Positions 27,445 through 35,047 of a DNA stretch of 64,000 bases are shown here, piece after piece. The notes under the pieces were generated by a model. That model was not told where the DNA came from and searched no databases. It worked only from the letters and a program-made list of their open reading frames with translations. The position numbers were made by a program, and so were the translations under genes. Origin of the DNA: Mycobacterium colombiense (GTDB lineage Bacteria > Actinomycetota > Actinomycetes > Mycobacteriales > Mycobacteriaceae); contig NZ_LZSX01000100.1 in the NCBI RefSeq assembly GCF_001665835.1, forward strand, positions 1 to 64,000. Direction: 5' to 3'. Position 1 is the first letter of the stretch; the number at the start of each line of letters is the position of its first letter.

Positions 27445-27510
27445 CTGATGCTTGATATTTCGGCTCCGGGTGATGCCTGACAGTGTTTCGGTTGATCCTT
27501 GACACCCCCG
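27445..27510 (+). repeat. Three imperfect direct repeats, possible insertion-sequence end remnant
   Basis: Three copies of a TGATGCTTGACA-like unit occur in a row: CTGATGCTTGATATTTCGG (27445-27463), GTGATGCCTGACAGTGTTTC (from 27470) and TTGATCCTTGACACCCCCG (27492-27510). The first two share a trailing TTTCGG. Spacing is about 25 and 22 bases. They look like multiple transposase-binding sites at an IS end, but no transposase gene is present, so this would be a solo remnant. That identity is inference. Confidence 0.5.
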
Positions 27511-27545
27511 CTTGGAGGGAGCTGATGTTCAGTACAGAGCCGAAC

Positions 27546-27586
27546 GAACGCCTAGGTAGTCGCTATTGGCGACTACCTAGGCGTTC
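27546..27586. repeat. Perfect 18-base inverted repeat (hairpin)
   Basis: GAACGCCTAGGTAGTCGC (27546-27563) is followed by a 5-base loop TATTG and its exact complement (27569-27586). As RNA this would be a very stable stem. No long T-run follows on either strand, only TTCTTT on the plus side. It lies 70 bases past the stop of the minus-strand gene ending at 27658 and 125 bases past tRNA-Arg. It could be a terminator for either, or a recombination or protein-binding site. Confidence 0.85.
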
Positions 27587-27657
27587 TTTGGGTGGATCGA
27601 CGACCAACGGCGCCAAATGTCGGCCGAGGGTTCGTCGATCACGTACTACTTGCGCTA

Positions 27658-27966
27658 CTAAACCTCGATCGTCTGGCTGACGTAGTTCTCCCAGGTGGCG
27701 ATCTGGCCCGCGTCGATGAGAAGGCTTTGGTAATCCGGGTCGGTACTGAGGCTCTGCTGGATCCGGCCGTAGGTGGCCCAGTCTTGGGCGCTTGTCATCA
27801 TGCCGATGGCGTTGGTGCCCTGACCTCCGACCATGTTCACCAGCGCGGTGACATTCTCCGCGCCATGTTTGCGGGCAAGCCCGGTGGCTCGCTTCAGCTG
27901 CTTCTGAACGTCGTCCCAGCTGACCCCCGGGTTGGGATGGACGATGGTAGTAGCGATGATGGTCAT
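27658..27966 (-). CDS. Small conserved-looking protein of unknown function, 102 aa
   Basis: A 102-residue soluble protein from ATG at 27966, with GAAAGG upstream. It starts MTIIATTIVHPNPGVSWDDV, then a charged helix (KQLKRATGLARKHGAENV), a strand LVNMVGGQGT, a helix with SAQDWATYGRIQQSLSTDP, and a final strand. This beta-alpha-beta-beta order with a Trp/Tyr-rich second half is reminiscent of dimeric alpha-beta barrel (antibiotic-biosynthesis monooxygenase-like) proteins, but I cannot assign it with confidence. No signal or membrane segment. It stands alone in the segment after tRNA-Arg. Confidence 0.65.
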   Translation of the reverse strand: MTIIATTIVHPNPGVSWDDVQKQLKRATGLARKHGAENVTALVNMVGGQGTNAIGMMTSAQDWATYGRIQQSLSTDPDYQSLLIDAGQIATWENYVSQTIEV

Positions 27967-28232
27967 GGTTGAGCCTTTCGCTCGAGGGGCGGGACTTCAA
28001 TAGTTTCCGGCGCACCAGATCGAGCCGTCTAGAGTAGGCCGCTACGCCATTTCTGCGGATGCGCGCAAAGGATTGCCTACGACCGCCCCGCGGGCCTCGC
28101 GGCAAGTTTCGGGGATCTGTCCGCCGCGGTTTTAACCAGCCGCGTTGGGGAACAGTGGTTGATAGTGGCACACGCGGCGTAGCTGCAAACCGCAGCCATG
28201 CATGCGCTTTACTGAGCAGGGAATCAATCGGG

Positions 28233-28427
28233 ATGTTGTCTGGTACCAATAGAAGTTCGACAAGCATATTCAGGCAAAAACAGGCGTTAATGGCCGCCTG
28301 TCTGAATCCGCGACACAAATACATTCAAGAGTGTCCTGAATGCAATTCGATCCACGAAACGCAGAACCAGGACGACGAGTATTGTGTTCGTTGCAAAGAG
28401 AACAGAACGAAATCTGTTTGCCAATAG
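28233..28427 (+). CDS. Candidate small zinc-ribbon protein in AT-rich DNA
   Basis: A 64-residue frame from ATG at 28233 (AGGGA about ten bases upstream) or 45 residues from ATG at 28290. The C-terminal part has two knuckles, CPEC and CVRC, separated by 13 residues, followed by a basic end (KENRTKSVCQ): the look of a small zinc ribbon. The DNA here is clearly richer in A+T than the flanks and codon use is unlike the neighbours, suggesting transfer from elsewhere. No homologue is recognised. It could be a chance frame, but the paired knuckles argue for a real gene. Confidence 0.4.
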   Translation: MLSGTNRSSTSIFRQKQALMAACLNPRHKYIQECPECNSIHETQNQDDEYCVRCKENRTKSVCQ

Positions 28428-28796
28428 GCATAGGGCGTGAACGTCAGGTCTGACGACCTTCGTCGGGCTGGCAAAGAAGTCAGCGGGGAAAGCTTCAGAC
28501 CATACGCCCTGCCCGCCGGTGGTCGTCGCGCAGATTGCGACACCGTCGGCATCGTCCGGACATCGAGAACCGTTGCGACCCATGATGGCTCGCGGCAATG
28601 ACGAGAACCATGGACACCTTCGGCATCAATTCCCCGGCCCATGCATTCCCGTCGTGTCGGCGGCACCCGGAATTACCTGGACCCCCAGCAACCGGAACGG
28701 CTGAGCCGAGAAGCGGTCGGGGCCAGAGGCTCCGGGCGAAGGAAGGGCGTTGAATCAGGCGGTGTCTTTCCGGCCTCGATGTGTCAGCATTGGAGC
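28428..28796. other. Intergenic stretch without a convincing gene
   Basis: GC content rises back to the genome norm here. Short open frames on both strands lack ribosome sites and domain features. The last part is presumably the promoter and leader of the cutinase gene; I could not pick a clear -10 box. Confidence 0.5.
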
Positions 28797-29480
28797 GTGA
28801 TCGCACGCCGATTAGCGCGTTTGCTGGGCGTCGCGGCGGTGACGACCTGGACGGCGCTGCTGTGCCCACCGATTTCCGCGTCCGCGGCACCGTGTCCCGA
28901 CGTCGAGGTGACGTTCGCCCGCGGTACCGCCGAGCCGCCCGGCGTCGGCGGGGTCGGACAAGCATTTATCGACTCGCTGCATTCCCAGATCGGGGAGCGC
29001 TCCCTCGGGGTGTATGCGGTCAACTACCCCGCCGGCGAGGATTTCGCCCCGTCAGCGTCGGCCGGCGCCGGCGACGCCCACGCTCACGTTCAGTCCATGG
29101 TGGCGAACTGCCCCAACACCAAATTGGTGCTCGGCGGCTATTCGCAGGGCGCGATGGTGATCGATCTGATCACGATCGCCCAGGCCTCGATCGCGGGCTT
29201 GAATCCTCAGATACTGACGGCGGACGAGGCCGACCATGTCGCGGCGCTGGCCTTGTTCGGGAATCCGTCGGCCCGGTATCTCGGGGCACCCGTGAGTGTG
29301 GTCAGCCCGTGGTACGGCGCGAAAGCCATCGACCAGTGTGCGCCCGGCGATCCGGTGTGCACCCCGGGCGGGCCCCTGGCGCTGCCGTCGCACGACGAAA
29401 TGTTCTCGGCAGCGGACCTGTCCTACCAAGGGTCCGGAATGCCCGGTCAGGCCGCCGCTTTCGTGGCCGGCCACCTCTGA
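28797..29480 (+). CDS. Secreted cutinase / serine esterase (Culp family)
   Basis: An exported alpha/beta hydrolase of the cutinase-like family (compare Rv1984c/CFP21) that cleaves lipid esters. From GTG at 28797 it is 227 residues: a signal peptide (RRLARLLGVAAVTTWTALL) with cleavage near SASA-APCP at about 30, the cutinase start DVEVTFARGT, nucleophile Ser116 in GGYSQGA, Asp185 in PGDPVC and His199 in LPSHDEMF. Cysteine pairs suit extracellular disulfides. An in-frame ATG at 28779 is the alternative start; neither has a good ribosome site. Its stop lies 6 bases from the convergent DJ-1/PfpI stop. Confidence 0.9.
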   Translation: MIARRLARLLGVAAVTTWTALLCPPISASAAPCPDVEVTFARGTAEPPGVGGVGQAFIDSLHSQIGERSLGVYAVNYPAGEDFAPSASAGAGDAHAHVQSMVANCPNTKLVLGGYSQGAMVIDLITIAQASIAGLNPQILTADEADHVAALALFGNPSARYLGAPVSVVSPWYGAKAIDQCAPGDPVCTPGGPLALPSHDEMFSAADLSYQGSGMPGQAAAFVAGHL

Positions 29481-29486
29481 GGGCGC

Positions 29487-30179
29487 CTAACCGAGTTCCT
29501 TCATGAACTCGCGCGCCAACGGCCCGGCGGAGGCCGGGTTCTGGCCGGTGAAGAGATTGCGGTCCTTGAGCGTGTAGGGCTTCCACATCTCGCCGCGGCT
29601 GAACTCGACGCCCATCTTCACCAGTTCGTCCTCCGCGGTCCACGGGGCCTTCTCTCGCAACCCGACCCCGTCCTCTTCGTCATTGGTGAAGGCCGTGACC
29701 TTGTACCCGGCAAACGGCGAGACACCGTTTCGCCGGGTAGCCATCATGGCGACCGGCGCGTGGCACACGATCGCCAGCGGCTTGCCGGACGCCAGAGCCG
29801 CTATGAGCAGTCGGCCGGAGTCGGCATCGCGCCACAGGTCCTCCATCGGCCCGTGCCCACCCGGGTAATAGACGGCGTCATAGTCCTCGAGGCGGGCGTC
29901 GGCCAGTTTGATGGGCCGGCGCAATTCCTCGGCGGACTTCAGGATCTCCTCCAGCTCCAAGGCGATCTTCTCGCCGCCCGCCATCGACGGACGCAGGCTC
30001 ATCACATCCACGTGCGGCACAACACCATTCGGCGTGGCCACCACGACCTCGTGACCGGCGCCGGTGAGCTCGCGGTAGGGCGCCGCGAACTCCTCGGCCC
30101 AGTAGCCCGTCGGATGCCTGGTGCCGTCCTTCAGGGTCCAATAGCTCGCGCCCGTGACCACGAACAGCACCTTCGCCAT
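29487..30179 (-). CDS. DJ-1/PfpI superfamily protein (Hsp31/glyoxalase III-like)
   Basis: A 230-residue class-I glutamine-amidotransferase-like protein. The start MAKVLFVVTGASYW, the long AEEFAAPYRELTGAGHEVVVATP and the YYPGGHGPMEDLW loop match Hsp31-like chaperone/methylglyoxalase proteins. The nucleophile elbow is AIVCHAPVAMM with the reactive cysteine, followed by GLREKAPW and a C-terminal ARG-rich NLFTGQNPASAGPLA. Probable roles are detoxifying methylglyoxal or protein repair. ATG at 30179 has AGGAG upstream and is chosen over one eight codons earlier. It is a single-gene unit between the cutinase and small orphan genes. Confidence 0.88.
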   Translation of the reverse strand: MAKVLFVVTGASYWTLKDGTRHPTGYWAEEFAAPYRELTGAGHEVVVATPNGVVPHVDVMSLRPSMAGGEKIALELEEILKSAEELRRPIKLADARLEDYDAVYYPGGHGPMEDLWRDADSGRLLIAALASGKPLAIVCHAPVAMMATRRNGVSPFAGYKVTAFTNDEEDGVGLREKAPWTAEDELVKMGVEFSRGEMWKPYTLKDRNLFTGQNPASAGPLAREFMKELG

Positions 30180-30373
30180 CGCATTTCTCCTGGTTCGCTC
30201 CACAAGGGGATGCGCTCAAGCGTCGCCCATCCGGTGCCCGGGGTCAAACGCCGAGATGCGCCGCGGGCCCGCAGGAATCGGCGGGCGGTGGCGCTCGTTC
30301 GTCCTTGCCCAGTTGGATGCCCCAGGCGCTTTCGATCCGACCGAAACGCGCTGCGCCACTTGGCCTATCGAGG

Positions 30374-30625
30374 CTACGACGCCGGAGCATACTGCCACAC
30401 CAACTCACGGTTTCCCGACGACGCCGGGCTGCACGACAAAGTGAGGCCGGTTGCGTCATGCGTGGTCACTTCCGGAACGGAACAACGCCGGCCGGCCAGC
30501 GATCGGTCGAGGCTGGCGACACCGACACTGAGGCCGATCAGCCCGGCCGTCGCGACCAAGACCAGCATCAGCGGGGCGTATCCAATTCTTTGACCGCGGG
30601 TCCGTGCGTACGCCCGGTACGCCAT
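30374..30625 (-). CDS. Small single-pass membrane protein, unknown function
   Basis: An 83-residue frame from ATG at 30625. A basic start (MAYRAYARTRGQR) precedes one membrane helix of about 22 residues (residues 15-37, rich in Leu/Val/Gly), then a 45-residue outer part with two cysteines (RRCSVPE and LSCSPAS). The positive-inside rule puts the C-terminus outside. Third codon positions are strongly G/C, supporting a real gene despite a poor ribosome site. No family recognised. Confidence 0.5.
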   Translation of the reverse strand: MAYRAYARTRGQRIGYAPLMLVLVATAGLIGLSVGVASLDRSLAGRRCSVPEVTTHDATGLTLSCSPASSGNRELVWQYAPAS

Positions 30626-31133
30626 GGTCTCGGACCGCGTCGTCGGAGTACCCCGTTGTCCGCATGGGGTGTTCCTAGCGTCGATGCCGAGTGGGATGCT
30701 CTTCGAGCTGACATGAGCTTGCGGAGCACGCCTCGGCGGATCCTCGAGGGATCCTTGGGCCGGCCGCCAGACTCGACCACTACGAACTTCACGAACCCGC
30801 TAGCGCGGTGGTGAAGTCACGCCATGATGACCGGACGGTACTCGAGTGGCGGATGCGGCAGCCGAGAACCGGCGCCCGCGCACCGTCGCGCCAGTGATGC
30901 AGGTCATCGCCATGTTTCGCGGTCGCCGCCACGGGCCGCAAAGCGCTTACGCGGAACCGCCGCATTGGCATTTGGGTCAGTTTCCATAGTGTCCGGTCAA
31001 CCGGAGAAAGTCGAAGTCACTGTCAGAAGTTTGCGGTCGAACCATTGTGGGAACATGCGTGTCAAAACGAGCAGATGACGCTTACGGGGAGATCATTACT
31101 TAGAGCGTCTTCTCTTCGAGGGGTTGGCGATAT
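30626..31133. other. 508-base stretch without a supported gene
   Basis: Open frames here (for example 30568-30792 minus and 30824-31078 plus) are short, lack ribosome sites and show no domain. Composition is mixed, with an AT-richer end near 30970-31110. It may contain degraded coding DNA and the promoter of the gene at 31134. Confidence 0.4.
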
Positions 31134-31544
31134 ATGGCGTCGAATGACTGGCAGCCGGTGGTGCGCGTCGGGGAGCCGAGGTTCATAGCTGGTGTTGGCA
31201 ATCGAATCAAAGTCGAAGTCAAGACGAGGGGTTGGCTGAGCCGCGACTGGCGGTGTTACTTCGGAACGCAAGTCTCTCAGCAACAACTCGATGCCCGGTA
31301 TTCTTCCTATCCCTGTTGGGACGAAGTCCAGCGCATCGAGGGCTCCTGCGCAGAGCATGATGCGGAGCGGTACATCGAAATGATTGATGCCGCAATCCAT
31401 TACGCCAACACAAGACTGCAGAGCGACGCGTTGCCGGGGGCCGTTCTGCAAGGAGCGCGCATCGAGCGGCGAGGGTGTGCCGTGCGGGAGCGCCAGGCCG
31501 AACTCGATGAGCTAGCGAAGAAGTTAGCGAAACCGGAGCTGTAG
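31134..31544 (+). CDS. Orphan hypothetical protein with atypical codon use, 136 aa
   Basis: A 136-residue soluble frame from ATG at 31134, with a weak GGGGTTGG upstream. It starts MASNDWQPVVRVGEPRF, has an aromatic and Cys-containing middle (RCYFGTQVSQQQLDARYSSY, PCWDEVQRIEGSC) and ends in a charged helix (RERQAELDELAKKLAKPEL). Codon choice includes ATA, AGA, TCT and GTT, unlike the strongly G/C-ending neighbours, which suggests recent acquisition. No signal, membrane helix or known motif. It lies at the far end of the tRNA-Arg segment. Confidence 0.55.
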   Translation: MASNDWQPVVRVGEPRFIAGVGNRIKVEVKTRGWLSRDWRCYFGTQVSQQQLDARYSSYPCWDEVQRIEGSCAEHDAERYIEMIDAAIHYANTRLQSDALPGAVLQGARIERRGCAVRERQAELDELAKKLAKPEL

Positions 31545-31985
31545 CCGAGCCCCCGGATTTCGCCGGCTCAACCGACTCGGCCCGCGACGTCGACGCCTGG
31601 CGGGTTTGCCCGCTTCCCACCACACGTTTTGCCAGGTCGACCCGGGTCGTTACCCGAAGATGTCAAATGCGGCGGATAAACGTTTCGATAAACACAGCTT
31701 TACTTGTAGATTCCGATATCCGGCGCACCGGCCGCAAAGATTTGCGCGTTTGCGCTACCAGCCGGTAACTACATGAGCCGTCCGTGAATGGTGTTCGACC
31801 ATCGGGCGGGTCAATATGACGGGGCGCCGGTGCGCAATGCGCGCCTTTTCCTCGCTAATCACGCTCACACCGGCCAACCCCGCTCGGACGGCGCGAAGTA
31901 GTCTTACCTCGCCCGCGACGCTGCCGCCGGTGGACCGGTGAGGTCGGGCGGATCCACAGCCATTACGCGAAGCCGGAGGTGTCCG
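31545..31985. other. Intergenic stretch upstream of echA14
   Basis: No convincing gene. The first half is AT-richer (ATAAACGTTTCGATAAACAC around 31676-31695). A TAGTCT -10-like box near 31898 could serve echA14, leaving a leader of about 80 bases. This marks the return to conserved backbone gene order. Confidence 0.45.
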
Positions 31986-32756
31986 ATGGCCCAGTCCGAA
32001 CTCATCCTCTACAACGTCACCGGCCGCGTCGCGGTCATCACCGTCAACGATCCCGATCGCCGCAACGCGATAACGGCCGAGTCGTCCGGGCACCTGCGCC
32101 AGGCCGTCCAGCGGGCCGAAGCCGACCCCGACGTGCACGCCGTGGTGATCACCGGGGCGGGCAAGGCGTTCTGCGCGGGCGCCGATCTCAGCGCCCTCGG
32201 CGCCGCCGGCGGTGGAGCGGCCGAGACGGGCCTGCAGCAGCTTTACGACGGTTTCATGGCCGTCGGCAGTTGCCGGCTGCCCACCATCGCCGCGGTCAAC
32301 GGCGCCGCGGTGGGCGCGGGCCTGAATCTGGCGCTGGCGGCCGACGTGCGCATCGCCGGACCCGCCGCCGTGTTCGACGCGCGATTCCAGCAGCTGGGGC
32401 TTCACCCCGGCGGGGGTGCGACGTGGATGCTGCAGCGCGCAGTCGGTCCGCAGGTCGCCCGGGCGGCCCTGCTGTTCGGCATGCGCTTCGACGCCGACAC
32501 CGCCGTGCGGCACGGCTTGGCGTTGAACGTGGCCGACGATCCGGTCGCCGCTGCCCTGCAGCTGGCCGCCGGCCCGGCGGCGGCTCCGCGGGAAGTGGTG
32601 CTGGCGACCAAGGCCACCATGCGCGCCACCGTCAGTCCGGGGTCGCTGGACAACGAGCAACACGAGCTCGCGATGCGCGCCGAGCTCGGGCCGCAGTCCT
32701 ATTCCATCCAATCACCGGAGTTCGCACAGCGTTTGGCCGCGGCACAACGCCGGTAG
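31986..32756 (+). CDS. echA14: Enoyl-CoA hydratase/isomerase EchA14
   Basis: A crotonase-fold protein of 256 residues that would hydrate enoyl-CoA in fatty- or branched-acid oxidation. It shows NDPDRRNAI, GKAFCAGADLSALG (oxyanion hole and CoA pocket) and AAVNGAAVGAGLNLALAADVRIA. At the usual catalytic positions the sequence is DARFQQLGLHPGGGATWML, keeping the glycine-rich loop with His before it. ATG at 31986 has GGAGGTG upstream; the open frame to 31938 is ignored. Position matches Rv2486, but here it lies directly beside the convergent bkdC. Confidence 0.88.
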   Translation: MAQSELILYNVTGRVAVITVNDPDRRNAITAESSGHLRQAVQRAEADPDVHAVVITGAGKAFCAGADLSALGAAGGGAAETGLQQLYDGFMAVGSCRLPTIAAVNGAAVGAGLNLALAADVRIAGPAAVFDARFQQLGLHPGGGATWMLQRAVGPQVARAALLFGMRFDADTAVRHGLALNVADDPVAAALQLAAGPAAAPREVVLATKATMRATVSPGSLDNEQHELAMRAELGPQSYSIQSPEFAQRLAAAQRR

Positions 32757-32816
32757 GCATTCCCGGCCGGGATCGGTAGCGCAACGCCCCGTACCGCCGT
32801 GCTCCCGAGGCGAAAG

Positions 32817-33986
32817 CTACAGATCCAGTAGCGCGGTTTCGGGCGACTCGATCAGATCCCTGAGCTCGCAGACGAATTGGGCGGCCTGGGCACCGTCGGC
32901 GATGCGATGGTCGAACACACAAGTCAACGACATCGTCGGGCGCGCGACGATCTCTGCGCCCCGGACAACGGCCCGCGGCCTGATCGCACCCATGCCGAGG
33001 ATGGCGGCTTCGGGATGATTGATCACCGGAACCCCGTCGTCCGCGCCCAGCGCCCCGAAATTCGTCACGGTGAACGTCGAGCCCCGCAACTCCCCCGGCC
33101 CCAGGCGGCCCGCGCGTGCACCGGCGATCAATTCGGCTGCACAGCCGGCTAATTCGCGGGTGGTCTTGACGTGGGCGTCGGCGATGACCGGGACGAGCAG
33201 CCCACGTTCGGTGGCCGTGGCGATGCCCAGGTGCACGCGGTGGTGGACGCGTACCTGCGGTCTCTGCGGGGAGTCGACCCATGTCGAGTTCAACATCTCG
33301 TTGTGGCGCAACGCGATGACCAGCAAGCGCAACACGAGCACGAACGGTGTAATTGTCTCCTCCGCCGGCCGCAACCGGTCGGACAGCCGGATCAGCTCGG
33401 TGCAGTCGACCTCGACACCGACCTTGGCCGCGGGAATCTCCTTGTGCGACAGCATCATTTTGTCCGCCATCCGGGCCTGCACACCCTGGACCGGCCGGAC
33501 ATCGGCGCCATTGCCGTTCCCGCGAGCCGCCGACAGCACGTCCTCCCGGGTGATGATGGCGCCGGCGCCGTGCGGCACCTTGTTGAGGTCCACCATCAGC
33601 TCCTTTGCCAGCTTGCGCACCGGAGGGGCGGCGAGTGGGCGGGTGGTGCGCCGGCTGGTGTCGATGCCGGAGTCGGCACCATAACCGACCAGCGTGGGCA
33701 CCTCGGTTTCGACCGTCGGCAGGTCACCGCCCAGCGGCGCCGTGTCGATCCGCAGCAGCACCTCCCCCACGTCGATCACATCGCCTTCGGCGCCGTTCCT
33801 TTCGACGACCCGCCCGGCGTACGGGCTCGGGATCTCCACTTCGGCCTTGGCGGTCTCCACCGTGCACAGCACCTGGTTGAGCTCGACGTCGTCACCCACC
33901 GCCACGTGCCATTGGGTCACCGTGACTTCTTCCAGTCCCTCGCCGAGGTCGGGGACCCGAAACGACTTGACCCGCTCGTCGCTCAT
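32817..33986 (-). CDS. bkdC: Branched-chain keto-acid dehydrogenase E2 component
   Basis: Dihydrolipoamide acyltransferase of the branched-chain 2-oxoacid dehydrogenase complex; 389 residues. It has an N-terminal lipoyl domain (FRVPDLGEGLEEVTVTQW, lipoylated Lys in ETAKAEVEIPSPYAG), a peripheral subunit-binding region (PPVRKLAKELMVDLNKV), and a catalytic domain with the C-terminal motif DHRIADGAQAAQF containing the active His and Asp. ATG at 33986 overlaps the bkdB stop as ATGA. Last gene of bkdABC. Confidence 0.94.
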   Translation of the reverse strand: MSDERVKSFRVPDLGEGLEEVTVTQWHVAVGDDVELNQVLCTVETAKAEVEIPSPYAGRVVERNGAEGDVIDVGEVLLRIDTAPLGGDLPTVETEVPTLVGYGADSGIDTSRRTTRPLAAPPVRKLAKELMVDLNKVPHGAGAIITREDVLSAARGNGNGADVRPVQGVQARMADKMMLSHKEIPAAKVGVEVDCTELIRLSDRLRPAEETITPFVLVLRLLVIALRHNEMLNSTWVDSPQRPQVRVHHRVHLGIATATERGLLVPVIADAHVKTTRELAGCAAELIAGARAGRLGPGELRGSTFTVTNFGALGADDGVPVINHPEAAILGMGAIRPRAVVRGAEIVARPTMSLTCVFDHRIADGAQAAQFVCELRDLIESPETALLDL

Positions 33987-35038
33987 GGCTGCGCCAACAC
34001 GCGCTCGACGCAATCCAGCAGCCGATCGGGACCCGGCAGCCACCACTTCTCCAGCCGCGCCGGCGGATACGGGGTGTCAAACCCGCACGCGCGCAACACC
34101 GGGGCCTCCAGCTCGTAGAACAACTCCTCCTGGATTCGGGCGGCCAATCCCGCTCCATACCCCAGGCTGCGCGGGCCCTCGTGCATCACCACGCAGCGTC
34201 CGGTCCGGTGGATCGACGAGGCGACGGTATCGAAATCCAGCGGCACCAGGGACCGCAGATCGATGACCTCCAGGCTCCAACCACGTTGGCGCTGCGCATC
34301 TTCGGCGGCACCGACCGCGGTGCTGACCAGGCTGCCGTAGGTCACGACGGTCACGTGGGTGCCCGGGCGGCGCACCATCGCCTGCCCGATCGGCGGTTCG
34401 GGCCGGGTGACGTCGACCACGCCGCGACCCTGATACCGGCGCTTGGGCTCCAAATACATGACCGGGTCCGGGCAGGTGATCGCGTGGCGCAGCAGCCAGT
34501 ACGCGTCCGCCGGGCTGGACGGCACCACCACCTTCAAGCCGGCGGTGTGGGCCCAGTACGACTCGGTGGAATCCGAATGATGTTCGGCGGCACCGATTCC
34601 CCCGAACGACGGGATACGCACCGTCACCGGCATGTTGATTTCGCCGCGGGTACGGGTGCGGTACTTCGCCAGGTGGCTGACCACCTGATCGAAGGCCGGG
34701 TAGGAAAATCCGTCGAACTGGATCTCGGGTACCGGAACGAAGCCGCGCAGCGCCAGCCCCACCGCGATCCCGATGATGGCGGACTCCGCCAGGGGCGTGT
34801 CGAAGCAGCGGCTCTCGCCGAACGCCGAGGCCAGTCCCTCGGTGACCCGAAACACCCCGCCCTCGACTGAGACGTCCTCGCCGAATACCAGCACCCGGTC
34901 ATCGGCGGCCATCGCGTCGTGCAGGGCGCGGTTGAGCGCCTGCACCATGGTCAACGACTGCGCGCCGAGCGCGACGTCCTGCGCTGCCGCGGTGAGTGTT
35001 TCGTCGTGGCCGGCCGGGCGATCAGCGAGCTGAGTCAT
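33983..35038 (-). CDS. bkdB: Branched-chain keto-acid dehydrogenase E1 beta subunit
   Basis: Beta subunit of the thiamine-diphosphate-dependent E1, decarboxylating 2-oxo acids of Leu, Ile and Val. The 351 residues include the transketolase-like pyrimidine-binding part (ALHDAMAADDRVLVFGEDV, with the conserved catalytic Glu of the family nearby) and the C-terminal domain (VVTYGSLVSTAVGAAEDAQ, LEVIDLRSLVPLD). It begins 9 bases after bkdA and overlaps bkdC by 4 bases, so the three subunits are made together. Confidence 0.95.
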   Translation of the reverse strand: MTQLADRPAGHDETLTAAAQDVALGAQSLTMVQALNRALHDAMAADDRVLVFGEDVSVEGGVFRVTEGLASAFGESRCFDTPLAESAIIGIAVGLALRGFVPVPEIQFDGFSYPAFDQVVSHLAKYRTRTRGEINMPVTVRIPSFGGIGAAEHHSDSTESYWAHTAGLKVVVPSSPADAYWLLRHAITCPDPVMYLEPKRRYQGRGVVDVTRPEPPIGQAMVRRPGTHVTVVTYGSLVSTAVGAAEDAQRQRGWSLEVIDLRSLVPLDFDTVASSIHRTGRCVVMHEGPRSLGYGAGLAARIQEELFYELEAPVLRACGFDTPYPPARLEKWWLPGPDRLLDCVERVLAQP

Positions 35039-35047
35039 GGACGCCTC

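Noticed and set aside
28641..28796. Upstream extension of the cutinase frame (156 bases)
   Set aside because: Lacks a ribosome site and would hide the signal peptide.
30305..30814. 169-residue plus-strand open frame
   Set aside because: No ribosome site, Arg/Pro-rich without structure, and antisense to the better supported small membrane protein.
27348..31985. Complete prophage or intact insertion sequence after tRNA-Arg
   Set aside because: No integrase, transposase, portal or capsid gene is present; only remnants can be argued.
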